A stretch of DNA of 64,000 nucleotides from Pedobacter petrophilus. GTDB lineage: Bacteria > Bacteroidota > Bacteroidia > Sphingobacteriales > Sphingobacteriaceae. Below, in pieces: positions 29,353 through 36,611 of this stretch. Positions within the stretch are counted from its first letter, which is position 1; the number at the start of each line of letters is the position of its first letter. Made by a program: the position numbers and the translations under genes. The notes under the pieces are model-generated. The model did not search any database. It worked only from the letters and a program-made list of their open reading frames with translations, and was not told the origin of the DNA. The DNA is taken from NCBI RefSeq assembly GCF_009674725.1, contig NZ_WKKH01000004.1, forward strand, positions 1-64,000. The letters run 5' to 3'.

Positions 29353-29481
29353 TTACAAGTGGTTTTCAATAATGGGATATCTGCTGTTCAGAAAATCGCT
29401 GTCAACATCCGTTTTCCGATTCGATTTACAAGTGATAAAGCCCAGGGTTAATACCAGAAGTATAACTTTAGTCGGTTTCAT
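29353..29481 (-). CDS. Small putative lipoprotein (42 residues)
   Basis: Frame of 42 codons starting MKPTKVILLVLTLGF with Cys18 in a loose lipobox (FITC), then a short charged tail ending PIIENHL. It lies 43 nt upstream of the SMP-30 start and in the same direction, so the two may be co-transcribed. It supports the shorter start of the SMP-30 gene. No family is recognised. Support is the hydrophobic N-terminus, Cys position and operon-like spacing only; a chance frame is possible. Confidence 0.42.
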   Translation of the reverse strand: MKPTKVILLVLTLGFITCKSNRKTDVDSDFLNSRYPIIENHL

Positions 29482-29565
29482 GGCCTGTACAATAACCCAT
29501 TAATTATTCTGTTTGAAAATTTGTCTTTCCCCTGAATTTAAAGTTATTTTCTAATTTTACACTTT

Positions 29566-31242
29566 ATGGAAAACAAGACCATCGCCCGCACTTTGCGCTT
29601 TTTATCACAGTTAATGGAACTGCACGAAGAGAATCCTTTTAAAATAAAATCGATAGCCAATGCTTATTTTAAAGTAGACAAATTACCTTTTGCGTTGAAA
29701 GATCAGCCTATCGAAGAGATTGATAAAATTGACGGGATTGGTAAAGGCCTGGCATCGAAAATCATCGAACTGCTTCAAACCGGCGAGCTAAAAGAGCTAA
29801 ATAACATTATAGGGCAAACGCCGGAAGGTGTTATTGAAATGCTTGGCATTAAAGGCATTGGCCCGAAAAAGATTTTAATTATCTGGCGAACACTCGGAAT
29901 TGAAAGCATTGGCGAACTGTATTATGCCTGTAACGAAAACCGCCTGATCGAAGCAAAAGGCTTCGGTTTGAAAACACAGGAAGAAATAAAAAATGCCATA
30001 GAATTTAAACTTGCTGCAAACGGGCGGTTCCTTTATGCGCAGGTTGAAGGCTTTGCCAACAGTTTGTTTGCACAGATTTCTGAATGGTTAATTACCGTAG
30101 ATAATCACTCTTCATTGGGTTTTGCGGGGCAATACCGTCGCGCCTGCGAAATAATAGATGAACTCGACTTTGTAATAGGGGCAGAAAATATAGAAAGCGT
30201 ACAAGAAAACTTAACTTTTTTCGGGCCGCTATCACTCATTGCCGGAGAAGAAGCCTTCCTTGCTACTACCGAAGCTGGCTTAAAGGTGAAGATTTTTGTG
30301 GTAGAAAAAGCAGACTTCTATCTGGAATGGTTTAGGCAAACAGGAAACAGCGAACATGTAAACCAAGTGCTTCCACTGGCTGGAAACGGGCCTTTTAAGA
30401 GCGAAACTGAAATTTACAACAAAGCAGGATTGGCTTTTGTAGAACCTGAACTCCGTGAAGACGTAGATATCATTGCGATTGCAAAAGCTGATCAACTCCC
30501 AGTGTTAATCAAAAACGAAGACTTAAAAGGCAGTTTGCATAATCACTCTACCTGGAGCGATGGCGTACATACGCTGGAGCAAATGGCCATTTACTGTAAA
30601 GAGGTATTAAATCTGGAATATTTCGGCATTTGCGACCACTCGAAAACAGCAGTTTATGCCAAGGGATTAAATGAGCAACGTGTATTTGGCCAGCATCAGG
30701 AAATTGACGAGCTGAACAAAAAACTTGCTCCATTTAAAATTTTTAAAGGCATTGAAAGTGATATTTTAAGCGATGGTTCACTGGATTATCCGGATGAGAT
30801 CTTAAAAACTTTCGATTTCGTAGTGGCGTCTGTTCACAGTAATCTGAGGATGGATGAAGCCAAAGCGACCACACGTCTATTAAAAGCGATCGAAAACCCT
30901 TATACCACTATTTTAGGTCATCCAACAGGAAGATTATTGTTAAGTCGCGCGGGCTACCCGATTGATTATCAAAAAATTATTGATGCATGCGCCGCCAATA
31001 ATGTGGTAATCGAAATTAATGCGAACCCCTTACGTCTGGATTTAGACTGGCGCTGGCACCGGTACGCTTTAGATAAAGGCGTTTTACTTTCCATTAACCC
31101 CGATGCACACAGAACAGATGGTTTTCATGATACACGATTCGGCATATTGGTGGCCAGAAAGGGTGGCTTAAGTGCTGATAAATGCTTAAATGCTTTTTCT
31201 TTAGCCGAAATTACGGAATACTTTGATAGTAGAAAGGTTTAG
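29566..31242 (+). CDS. PolX-like protein: degenerate DNA polymerase X domain fused to PHP domain
   Basis: 558 residues in the order helix-hairpin-helix/8-kDa region (about 1-150), pol-beta palm and thumb (about 150-310), PHP phosphoesterase (about 320-558). The PHP metal ligands look intact: GSLHNHSTWSDG, FGICDHS, KGIESDIL, ASVHSN, ILGHPTGR, INPDAHRT. In the palm, the usual two-Asp motif after RR reads DELDF (E199 and D201). The third carboxylate (VDLR in active PolX) reads VKIF, with Lys at 242. Polymerase activity is therefore doubtful, while the PHP part could still act as a 3'-5' exonuclease or AP endonuclease in repair. The TAG stop lies within a TTTAGGG array. Confidence 0.88.
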   Translation: MENKTIARTLRFLSQLMELHEENPFKIKSIANAYFKVDKLPFALKDQPIEEIDKIDGIGKGLASKIIELLQTGELKELNNIIGQTPEGVIEMLGIKGIGPKKILIIWRTLGIESIGELYYACNENRLIEAKGFGLKTQEEIKNAIEFKLAANGRFLYAQVEGFANSLFAQISEWLITVDNHSSLGFAGQYRRACEIIDELDFVIGAENIESVQENLTFFGPLSLIAGEEAFLATTEAGLKVKIFVVEKADFYLEWFRQTGNSEHVNQVLPLAGNGPFKSETEIYNKAGLAFVEPELREDVDIIAIAKADQLPVLIKNEDLKGSLHNHSTWSDGVHTLEQMAIYCKEVLNLEYFGICDHSKTAVYAKGLNEQRVFGQHQEIDELNKKLAPFKIFKGIESDILSDGSLDYPDEILKTFDFVVASVHSNLRMDEAKATTRLLKAIENPYTTILGHPTGRLLLSRAGYPIDYQKIIDACAANNVVIEINANPLRLDLDWRWHRYALDKGVLLSINPDAHRTDGFHDTRFGILVARKGGLSADKCLNAFSLAEITEYFDSRKV

Positions 31243-31307
31243 GGTTTAGGGTTTAGGGTTTAGGGTTTAGGGTTTAGGGTTTAGGGTTTAGGGTTTAGGG
31301 TTTAGGG
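31238..31307 (+). repeat. Perfect (TTTAGGG)10 array
   Basis: Ten exact tandem copies of TTTAGGG over 70 bp. The first unit contributes the final bases of the PolX TAG stop (31240-31242). The unit is the same as the plant telomere repeat, surely by convergence. It is the only error-free member of the heptad arrays in this window, which suggests recent expansion. Confidence 0.97.
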
Positions 31308-31363
31308 AAAACAAATTACTGATAAATTCGTTCACCAATTATCAAAAAAGAATCTGTTTAATT

Positions 31364-31440
31364 CCTAAATCAGTATAATCAATCCCGAAGGAAAAATCAG
31401 TGAGATCCCTAAATAGTGTAATCAATCCAAAGGAAAAATC
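31364..31440 (+). repeat. Two-copy direct repeat upstream of DUF4254
   Basis: Copies at 31364-31398 and 31408-31440 share cctaaat..gta(t)aatcaatcc and gaaggaaaaatc/aaaggaaaaatc, offset about 43 bp. They lie just upstream of the -7 box and may be an operator pair or simple tandem duplication. Confidence 0.55.
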
Positions 31441-31455
31441 TATATAATCTTTTAA

Positions 31456-31463
31456 TATCTTTG
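31456..31463 (+). promoter_or_regulatory. -7 promoter box giving a near-leaderless DUF4254 transcript
   Basis: TATCTTTG matches the Bacteroidetes -7 consensus TAnnTTTG. The ATG at 31468 follows after only four bases (CCCC), so the transcript should begin at or next to the start codon. No upstream TTTG box at the usual spacing is visible. Confidence 0.6.
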
Positions 31464-31467
31464 CCCC

Positions 31468-32076
31468 ATGATAAGTGAAATTGCCAACCGCATATTTATT
31501 CAGGTGATTACCGATTACCATCAATTTGACGATATCGATTATCCTGTTGAAAATCCGTACGATGCCGAAAGTTTAGAACATCTTTTATACGTTAAAAACT
31601 GGATTGACACAGCACAATGGCACATGGAAGATGTAGTTCGTAACCCGAACATTGATCCTGTTGAAGGTTTAAGCTGGAAAAGACGCATTGATGCACAAAA
31701 CCAGGTACGTACTGATATGGTTGAATTCATCGACGGCTATTTTTTAAATTTATATCAGGGCATATCGCCTTTGCCTGATGCGAAGATCAACACGGAAAGT
31801 CCGGCATGGGCAATAGACAGGCTCTCCATTTTGGCATTAAAAATTTACCACATGAATGAAGAGGCGGAGCGCCAAACGGCTTCTGCACAACACCGTGAGC
31901 AATGTCAGATTAAATTAAACATTTTATTATCGCAGCGCGATGACCTTTCAACCAGCATTAATGAGCTCTTAGCAGACATTGAAGCAGGAAAAAAATACAT
32001 GAAAGTGTATAAGCAAATGAAAATGTACAATGATCCGAGTTTGAATCCGGTGTTGTATAAAAAAGAGCAAGGATAA
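31468..32076 (+). CDS. DUF4254 domain-containing protein
   Basis: 202-residue mainly helical protein of the DUF4254 family, with the conserved blocks HLLYVKNWIDTAQWHMED and SPAWAIDRLSILALKIYHM. No signal peptide, so cytoplasmic. The function is unknown; a C-terminal half (about 145-195) looks coiled-coil. In Bacteroidetes such genes often lie beside a heptosyltransferase gene, as here (GT9 starts 118 nt downstream). This suggests a link to LPS or envelope sugar synthesis, but only from neighbourhood. A six-unit heptad array begins directly after the stop. Confidence 0.85.
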   Translation: MISEIANRIFIQVITDYHQFDDIDYPVENPYDAESLEHLLYVKNWIDTAQWHMEDVVRNPNIDPVEGLSWKRRIDAQNQVRTDMVEFIDGYFLNLYQGISPLPDAKINTESPAWAIDRLSILALKIYHMNEEAERQTASAQHREQCQIKLNILLSQRDDLSTSINELLADIEAGKKYMKVYKQMKMYNDPSLNPVLYKKEQG

Positions 32077-32118
32077 GCTGAAAGACTAAAGCGGAAAGCT
32101 CAAAGCTGAAAGCAGAAA
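32077..32118 (+). repeat. Heptad array directly after the DUF4254 stop
   Basis: Six uninterrupted heptamers: GCTGAAA, GACTAAA, GCGGAAA, GCTCAAA, GCTGAAA, GCAGAAA. The first base follows the TAA stop immediately. Confidence 0.8.
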
Positions 32119-32194
32119 TTCTAGAGCGAATAAATTAAACACTTTGCGCCCCCTCCCTTCCGGGGAGAATTGGGATGGGGCTAAAAAAAAGCCA

Positions 32195-33226
32195 ATGCCT
32201 ACTAAAAATAAAATAATCGTTTTACGTTTTTCGGCTATGGGCGATGTGGCAATGGTTGCATCTGTTTTAAAAGAGTTTGCAGCGCAAAACCCGCAAACAG
32301 AGATTATTATGGTGAGTCGCGAGGCATTTAAACCATTCTTTAACCACGTTCCGAACTTAGTTTTTCATGGTCTCCAACCGAAAACAATTCATAAAGGTAT
32401 TGTTGGATTATACAGACTTTACCAGGAGCTTCGGAAATATAAACCCAGCGCAATTGCCGATTTGCATGATAATTTACGGAGCAGGGCAGTTTCTTCTTTC
32501 TTTCGTTTAACTGGTTTAAAAATTAAAAGGATAGACAAGGGACGATCAGAAAAAAAGGCATTAACCCGTTCTACAAATAAAGTTTTCAAGCCTTTGCGTC
32601 AAACGGTAGAACGGTATGTAGATGTTTTTCGGAAACTGGGTTTCCAAATTCAGTTGACTCATAAGTTGGTGCACGAACCTCAAAAATTGCCTGAAAAAGC
32701 GAAAGGTTTATTTAGCGATCCCGGGATGAAAAAAGTCGGCATTTCTCCTTTTGCACAGCATAGCTACAAAATTTATCCTTTAGAAAAAATGGCGCAGGTA
32801 ATTGCTTCATTATCAAAATCTGGTGTCGAAATTTTTATTTTTGGTGGTGGTCATAACGAACAGCAGACAGCTGAAGAATGGACTACAACATTTCCCAATA
32901 CCCATAATTTAATAGGTAATTTTAATCTTTCGGAAGAACTTGCTATTATCTCTAATCTGGATCTGATGCTGAGTATGGATTCTTCCGGTATGCACATGGC
33001 TTCACTGGTTGGAGTTCCGGTAGTTTCAGTCTGGGGGCCAACACATCCTTATGCAGGCTTTTTAGGTTATGGCCAATCGGAGCTTAATTGCGTACAAATT
33101 GAACATCCATCCCGCCCAAATTCTATTTATGGAAACAAACCGTGTATGTGTGGTGTTGAAAGTTGCATGGACTTAATTGCTCCACAAACAATCGTAAACA
33201 AAATTAAAGAGAACTTAAATGGCTAA
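32195..33226 (+). CDS. GT9 heptosyltransferase-family glycosyltransferase
   Basis: 343 residues from the ATG at 32195 (MPTKNKIIVLRFSAMGD). An in-frame ATG at 32144 would add 17 residues of proline/glycine-rich, repeat-derived sequence and is rejected. GT-B fold with N-terminal FSAMGDVAMVASVL and C-terminal SMDSSGMHMASLVGVP plus VWGPTHP, as in ADP-heptose:LPS heptosyltransferases (WaaC/WaaF). It should transfer heptose, or another activated sugar, to the lipid A-core on the cytoplasmic face. It overlaps the SixA-like gene by 8 nt, indicating translational coupling. Confidence 0.88.
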   Translation: MPTKNKIIVLRFSAMGDVAMVASVLKEFAAQNPQTEIIMVSREAFKPFFNHVPNLVFHGLQPKTIHKGIVGLYRLYQELRKYKPSAIADLHDNLRSRAVSSFFRLTGLKIKRIDKGRSEKKALTRSTNKVFKPLRQTVERYVDVFRKLGFQIQLTHKLVHEPQKLPEKAKGLFSDPGMKKVGISPFAQHSYKIYPLEKMAQVIASLSKSGVEIFIFGGGHNEQQTAEEWTTTFPNTHNLIGNFNLSEELAIISNLDLMLSMDSSGMHMASLVGVPVVSVWGPTHPYAGFLGYGQSELNCVQIEHPSRPNSIYGNKPCMCGVESCMDLIAPQTIVNKIKENLNG

Positions 33227-33716
33227 GCAATTATTACTGGTTCGGCATGGAAAATCTGATTGGGGAAATTTAGATTTAAAAGACTTCGACAGGCCGCTTA
33301 ATAAACGCGGTAAAGAAAATGCACCAGAGATGGCGGAGCGATTAATTAATAAAGGGTTTAAATTTGATTTAATCGTAAGCAGTCCGGCAAAGCGGGCAAA
33401 ATCTACCGCTAAGTTTTTCGCTGAAGCCTATAATGTAGATCATATCCAATTTGAAGAATCTATCTACGAAGCCAGTGCAGATACCCTTCTTAAAGTAATC
33501 AATGGGTTTAATGATGATGCGAACACCGTGGTGATGTTCGGTCACAATCCTGGTTTTACCTATCTGGCTAATGAATTAAGTGATGCCGATCTTTATAATA
33601 TTCCCACTGCAGGCATGGTATTGATTTCATTTCCTTTTGATTCCTGGGAAATGGTAAGTAAAGGAACCGGGGAAATGGTATTTTTCGATTATCCGAAGAA
33701 CAGCGATGAAATATAG
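33219..33716 (+). CDS. SixA-type histidine phosphatase
   Basis: 165-residue member of the histidine phosphatase (RHG) superfamily. The phosphorylated His is in LLLVRHGKSDWGN, a second Arg in SSPAKRAKSTA, and the second His in VMFGHNPGFTYL. Short length without extra domains fits SixA, which dephosphorylates phospho-His in phosphorelay or PTS proteins. Other small-molecule phosphatase roles are possible. It overlaps the end of the GT9 gene by 8 nt and is likely co-expressed from the DUF4254 promoter region. Confidence 0.85.
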   Translation: MAKQLLLVRHGKSDWGNLDLKDFDRPLNKRGKENAPEMAERLINKGFKFDLIVSSPAKRAKSTAKFFAEAYNVDHIQFEESIYEASADTLLKVINGFNDDANTVVMFGHNPGFTYLANELSDADLYNIPTAGMVLISFPFDSWEMVSKGTGEMVFFDYPKNSDEI

Positions 33717-34045
33717 TTTATTTCCACAGGTACACAGAATACACAGATTTTTTTTTACGGATAGTTTAAAACTAATCGTCATTCCGACCGAAACGGAGAA
33801 ATCTTTCCAGTCGTTAAAATAAAATCTAGCTTCAAAGATCTTTCCATTTCGCTACGTTCAGTCGAGAGGGCGGACAGTTGTAAGAAAGCGCAGTTCCACA
33901 TTGATAAACCCAATTGGAATGAAAAGCTCCGATTTTAATTGGGCTTATAATGAAATGCATGACTGAAAAATTAAAAGAATTACTGAACGTACATTTACAA
34001 AAAAACAGCAAATCAAATTAAAATATTCTATTTATTATATTTTAC
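33717..34045. repeat. REP-like inverted repeat and AT-rich intergenic DNA
   Basis: An imperfect palindromic pair gtcattccgaccgaaacgga (33780 on) and tttcgctacgttcagtcgag (near 33848-33868) is the widespread Bacteroidetes palindrome type. Another weak stem, cccaatt...aattggg, lies at about 33909-33945. No coding frame. Confidence 0.6.
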
Positions 34046-34053
34046 TATCTTTG
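34046..34053 (+). promoter_or_regulatory. -7 promoter box for the DUF4290 gene
   Basis: TATCTTTG matches TAnnTTTG. It would give a leader of about 110 nt before the ATG at 34168, containing the hairpin at 34071-34141. Confidence 0.55.
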
Positions 34054-34070
34054 AATATATAAAACGAAAG

Positions 34071-34141
34071 TCCGGCAATAGACATTTCGGTGAATTCATA
34101 ACCTAAACCCTCCTGGTTATTTCATAATTCGTATCGCCGGA
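34071..34141 (+). promoter_or_regulatory. Structured 5' leader of DUF4290 mRNA
   Basis: 71-nt hairpin. The basal stem TCCGGCAATA / TATCGCCGGA pairs nine of ten positions. Inner stems are GAATT/AATTC and ATAACC/GGTTAT, closed by an 11-nt loop TAAACCCTCCT. The loop contains CCTCCT, identical to the 16S anti-Shine-Dalgarno core. It ends 26 nt before the ATG. It may be a cis-regulatory RNA or a small RNA; no known riboswitch class is recognised. Confidence 0.45.
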
Positions 34142-34167
34142 AGATTTATCTATTAAATTATCTGTAC

Positions 34168-34869
34168 ATGAATTTTGATTATAATACTACTCGAAGCCAT
34201 TTGATTTTATCAGAATATGGCCGCAATGTTCAAAACATGGTGAAATATATTTGCGAATTACCCACCATTGAAGAACGAAATAAATACGCCCAGGCGGTAA
34301 TAGACCTGATGGGATTTTTGCAGCCACACTTGCGTGATGTTGCAGATTTTAAACATAAACTTTGGGATCATTTACACATCATTTCTGGCTATCAGATTGA
34401 TGTAGATAGCCCATACCCAAAGCCTTTGATAGAAAATGCCTACGTTAAACCAGCACCTTTAGCCTACCCTCAACAACGAATTACCTATAAACACTACGGT
34501 AAAACGGTAGAAGGGTTGATTGAAAAAGCCATGGCCGAACAAGACCCTGAACGTAGAAAAGTGATGGTACAGGGAATTGCAAACTTTATGAAAATGGCCT
34601 ATGTAACCTGGAACAAGGATAACGTATCTGATGAAACGATTATCAAAGATTTAAAATATCTTTCCGGTGGATTGTTATCTTTAGATGAGGGCGTAAACCT
34701 TGCTAAAGTAGAATTCAGGGCACCAAATCCACGTCAGAACAACAACAACAATAACAACCGCAGCAGAAACAACAACACCAATAATAACAACGGAAAAAAC
34801 CGCCAGAACAACACGAACAATAATAACAATCGCGGAAGAAGTAACAACAACAATAAACCTAAATATTAA
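34168..34869 (+). CDS. DUF4290 domain-containing protein with Asn-rich tail
   Basis: 233 residues. The first about 185 form the helical DUF4290 domain, conserved in Bacteroidetes (YNTTRSHLILSEYGRNVQNM, LRDVADFKHKLWDHLHI). From about residue 189 the tail is low complexity: Asn runs broken by Arg, Gly, Lys and Ser, ending NNNNKPKY. Such Arg/Gly/Asn tails often bind RNA or drive condensation, but that is inference. No signal peptide. It sits 95 nt upstream of murA and has its own promoter and a structured leader. A heptad array starts at its stop codon. Confidence 0.85.
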   Translation: MNFDYNTTRSHLILSEYGRNVQNMVKYICELPTIEERNKYAQAVIDLMGFLQPHLRDVADFKHKLWDHLHIISGYQIDVDSPYPKPLIENAYVKPAPLAYPQQRITYKHYGKTVEGLIEKAMAEQDPERRKVMVQGIANFMKMAYVTWNKDNVSDETIIKDLKYLSGGLLSLDEGVNLAKVEFRAPNPRQNNNNNNNRSRNNNTNNNNGKNRQNNTNNNNNRGRSNNNNKPKY

Positions 34870-34907
34870 AGGAAAGGTAAAAGGCTGAAGGTGAAAGGTA
34901 AAAGATT
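34866..34907 (+). repeat. Heptad array at the DUF4290 stop
   Basis: Six heptamers: TTAAAGG, AAAGGTA, AAAGGCT, GAAGGTG, AAAGGTA, AAAGATT. The TAA stop (34867-34869) is inside the first unit. Confidence 0.75.
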
Positions 34908-34933
34908 ATAAATCGCTGCCCTAACCAATTGCC

Positions 34934-34961
34934 TGATACGTGATACTAAATACTAAAAAGA
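34934..34961. repeat. Short heptad array just before murA
   Basis: Four units, TGATACG, TGATACT, AAATACT and AAAAAGA, ending 3 nt before the murA start codon. Short and degenerate, so less certain than the others. Confidence 0.5.
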
Positions 34962-34964
34962 TAT

Positions 34965-36290
34965 ATGAACGCATTTGAGATCACAGGCGGCATTAAATTA
35001 AAAGGCGAAATTACTCCTCAGGGCGCCAAGAACGAAGCTTTACAAATTTTATCAGCGGTATTGCTTACGGAAGAAAAGGTAACCATCAGCAACATTCCAG
35101 ATATTAAGGATGTAAATAAGCTGATTGAATTATTAGGCGACTTAGGTGTTGTTGTGGAACGAATAGACAAAGATACCTACACTTTTGAAGCTAAAAATAT
35201 CGATTTAAATTTTTTCGAGTCTGATGTTTTCAAAACCAAAGGCGGAGGATTACGCGGTTCGATTATGATTGTTGGTCCACTTTTAGCCCGCTTTGGTAAG
35301 GCAGCGATTCCTAAACCGGGAGGTGATAAAATCGGCCGCAGAAGGTTAGATACCCACTTTATTGGTTTCGAAAAGTTAGGTGCAAAATTCGTTTACGACA
35401 GCAAAAAAGCATTTTTCAATGTAGATGCCACGAATTTGCAAGGTGCATATATCTTGCTTGATGAAGCATCGGTAACCGGAACGGCAAATATTGTAATGGC
35501 TGCTGTTTTAGCAAAAGGAACCACCACCATTTACAACGCGGCCTGCGAACCATACCTGCAGCAACTTTGTAAAATGCTGAACCGCATGGGCGCAAAAATT
35601 ACTGGCATTGGTTCAAATTTATTAAGTATCGAAGGGGTTAAAGTTTTAGGCGGAACAGCACATAGAATGTTGCCAGATATGATCGAAATCGGATCTTTTA
35701 TCGGTATGGCAGCAATGACAGAATCTGAAATCACCATTAAAAACGTTTGTTATGATGAACTGGGCGTGATTCCTGAAGTATTTAAAAAACTGGGAATTAA
35801 GCTGGAGCGCAGAGGCGATGATATTTATGTTCCATCTCAGAAGCATTATGAAATTGATACTTTTATCGATGGTTCCATTTTAACGATTGCCGATTCACCA
35901 TGGCCGGGGTTCACTCCTGATTTACTAAGCATTGTTTTAGTTGTGGCTACACAGGCAAAAGGAAACGTGTTAATTCACCAGAAAATGTTCGAAAGCCGTT
36001 TGTTCTTCGTAGATAAATTAATCGATATGGGTGCTCAGATTATCCTTTGTGATCCACACCGTGCAACAGTAAACGGAATTGATAAAAAATATAAACTTCG
36101 TGGAATCAGCATGACTTCTCCTGATATCAGGGCTGGTGTTTCTTTACTCATTGCTGCACTATCTGCAGAAGGTAAATCTACAATTTATAACATCGAACAG
36201 ATTGAGCGTGGTTACCAGGATATTGATACGCGTTTGCGTGCTTTGGGTGCACAGATTAAGCGTGTAAATGCGGATGCACCAAGCCATTAA
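34965..36290 (+). CDS. murA: UDP-N-acetylglucosamine 1-carboxyvinyltransferase (Asp-type)
   Basis: 441-residue MurA, first committed enzyme of peptidoglycan synthesis, adding enolpyruvate from PEP to UDP-GlcNAc in the cytoplasm. The two inside-out alpha/beta domains are complete: QGAKNEALQI at the N-terminus, LRGSIMIVGPLLARFG and SPDIRAGVSLLIAAL later. The loop that carries the catalytic Cys115 in E. coli (PGGC.IG) reads KPGGDKIGRRR here, with D121 in its place. A Cys-to-Asp exchange at this site is the known basis of intrinsic fosfomycin resistance in some bacteria. It is followed by a strong terminator at 36353. Confidence 0.95.
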   Translation: MNAFEITGGIKLKGEITPQGAKNEALQILSAVLLTEEKVTISNIPDIKDVNKLIELLGDLGVVVERIDKDTYTFEAKNIDLNFFESDVFKTKGGGLRGSIMIVGPLLARFGKAAIPKPGGDKIGRRRLDTHFIGFEKLGAKFVYDSKKAFFNVDATNLQGAYILLDEASVTGTANIVMAAVLAKGTTTIYNAACEPYLQQLCKMLNRMGAKITGIGSNLLSIEGVKVLGGTAHRMLPDMIEIGSFIGMAAMTESEITIKNVCYDELGVIPEVFKKLGIKLERRGDDIYVPSQKHYEIDTFIDGSILTIADSPWPGFTPDLLSIVLVVATQAKGNVLIHQKMFESRLFFVDKLIDMGAQIILCDPHRATVNGIDKKYKLRGISMTSPDIRAGVSLLIAALSAEGKSTIYNIEQIERGYQDIDTRLRALGAQIKRVNADAPSH

Positions 36291-36323
36291 GGTTGAAGGT
36301 TTAAAGGTAGAAGGTTTAGGGCA
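36289..36323 (+). repeat. Heptad array at the murA stop
   Basis: Units AAGGTTG, AAGGTTT, AAAGGTA, GAAGGTT, TAGGGCA. The first unit overlaps the TAA stop (36288-36290). Similar vocabulary to the array after DUF4290. Confidence 0.72.
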
Positions 36324-36352
36324 AAACCCAAAGCTTTAGAATTTAATGATAC

Positions 36353-36386
36353 AAAAATGCCCGGTTAAAATTAACCGGGCATTTTT
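36353..36386 (+). terminator. Rho-independent terminator of murA
   Basis: Perfect 16-bp stem AAAAATGCCCGGTTAA / TTAACCGGGCATTTTT with a two-base centre and T-run. It lies 63 nt after the murA stop. Confidence 0.93.
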
Positions 36387-36394
36387 ATGAAATT

Positions 36395-36515
36395 ATCGCC
36401 ATTTCGAGGAGTTGCGAGAGCGCAATCTACCCTGCTAAACAGATTGTTCCCTGGACCGGGGGAGACAGTACCGGCTGAAAAAGCAATCTCGCAAGAACAA
36501 TCGTTCTGTAGCAAA
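36395..36515. repeat. REP-like element between murA and CBS
   Basis: The modules catttcgaggagttgcgaga, gcgcaatcta, agattgttcc and agcaatctcgcaagaac are degenerate forms of the palindromic repeat whose half-sites also appear at 7030-7650. Confidence 0.5.
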
Positions 36516-36550
36516 GCACCAATTATCTAAAGACTAAATCAATCTAACAG

Positions 36551-36599
36551 GCCAAAAACGAACAACGATAAACGATAAACGAACTAACAATAAACGGCC
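36551..36599 (-). repeat. Heptad array downstream of the CBS gene
   Basis: Seven units including ACGAACA, ACGATAA (twice), ACGAACT and AACAATA. It begins 12 nt beyond the stop of the minus-strand CBS gene. The unit words recur in the array at 49154. Confidence 0.75.
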
Positions 36600-36611
36600 A
36601 GCGCCCCCATC

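Noticed and set aside
31238..31307. True telomere or eukaryotic contamination suggested by TTTAGGG
   Set aside because: The array is internal, flanked on both sides by bacterial genes of the same base composition, and is one of many heptad arrays.
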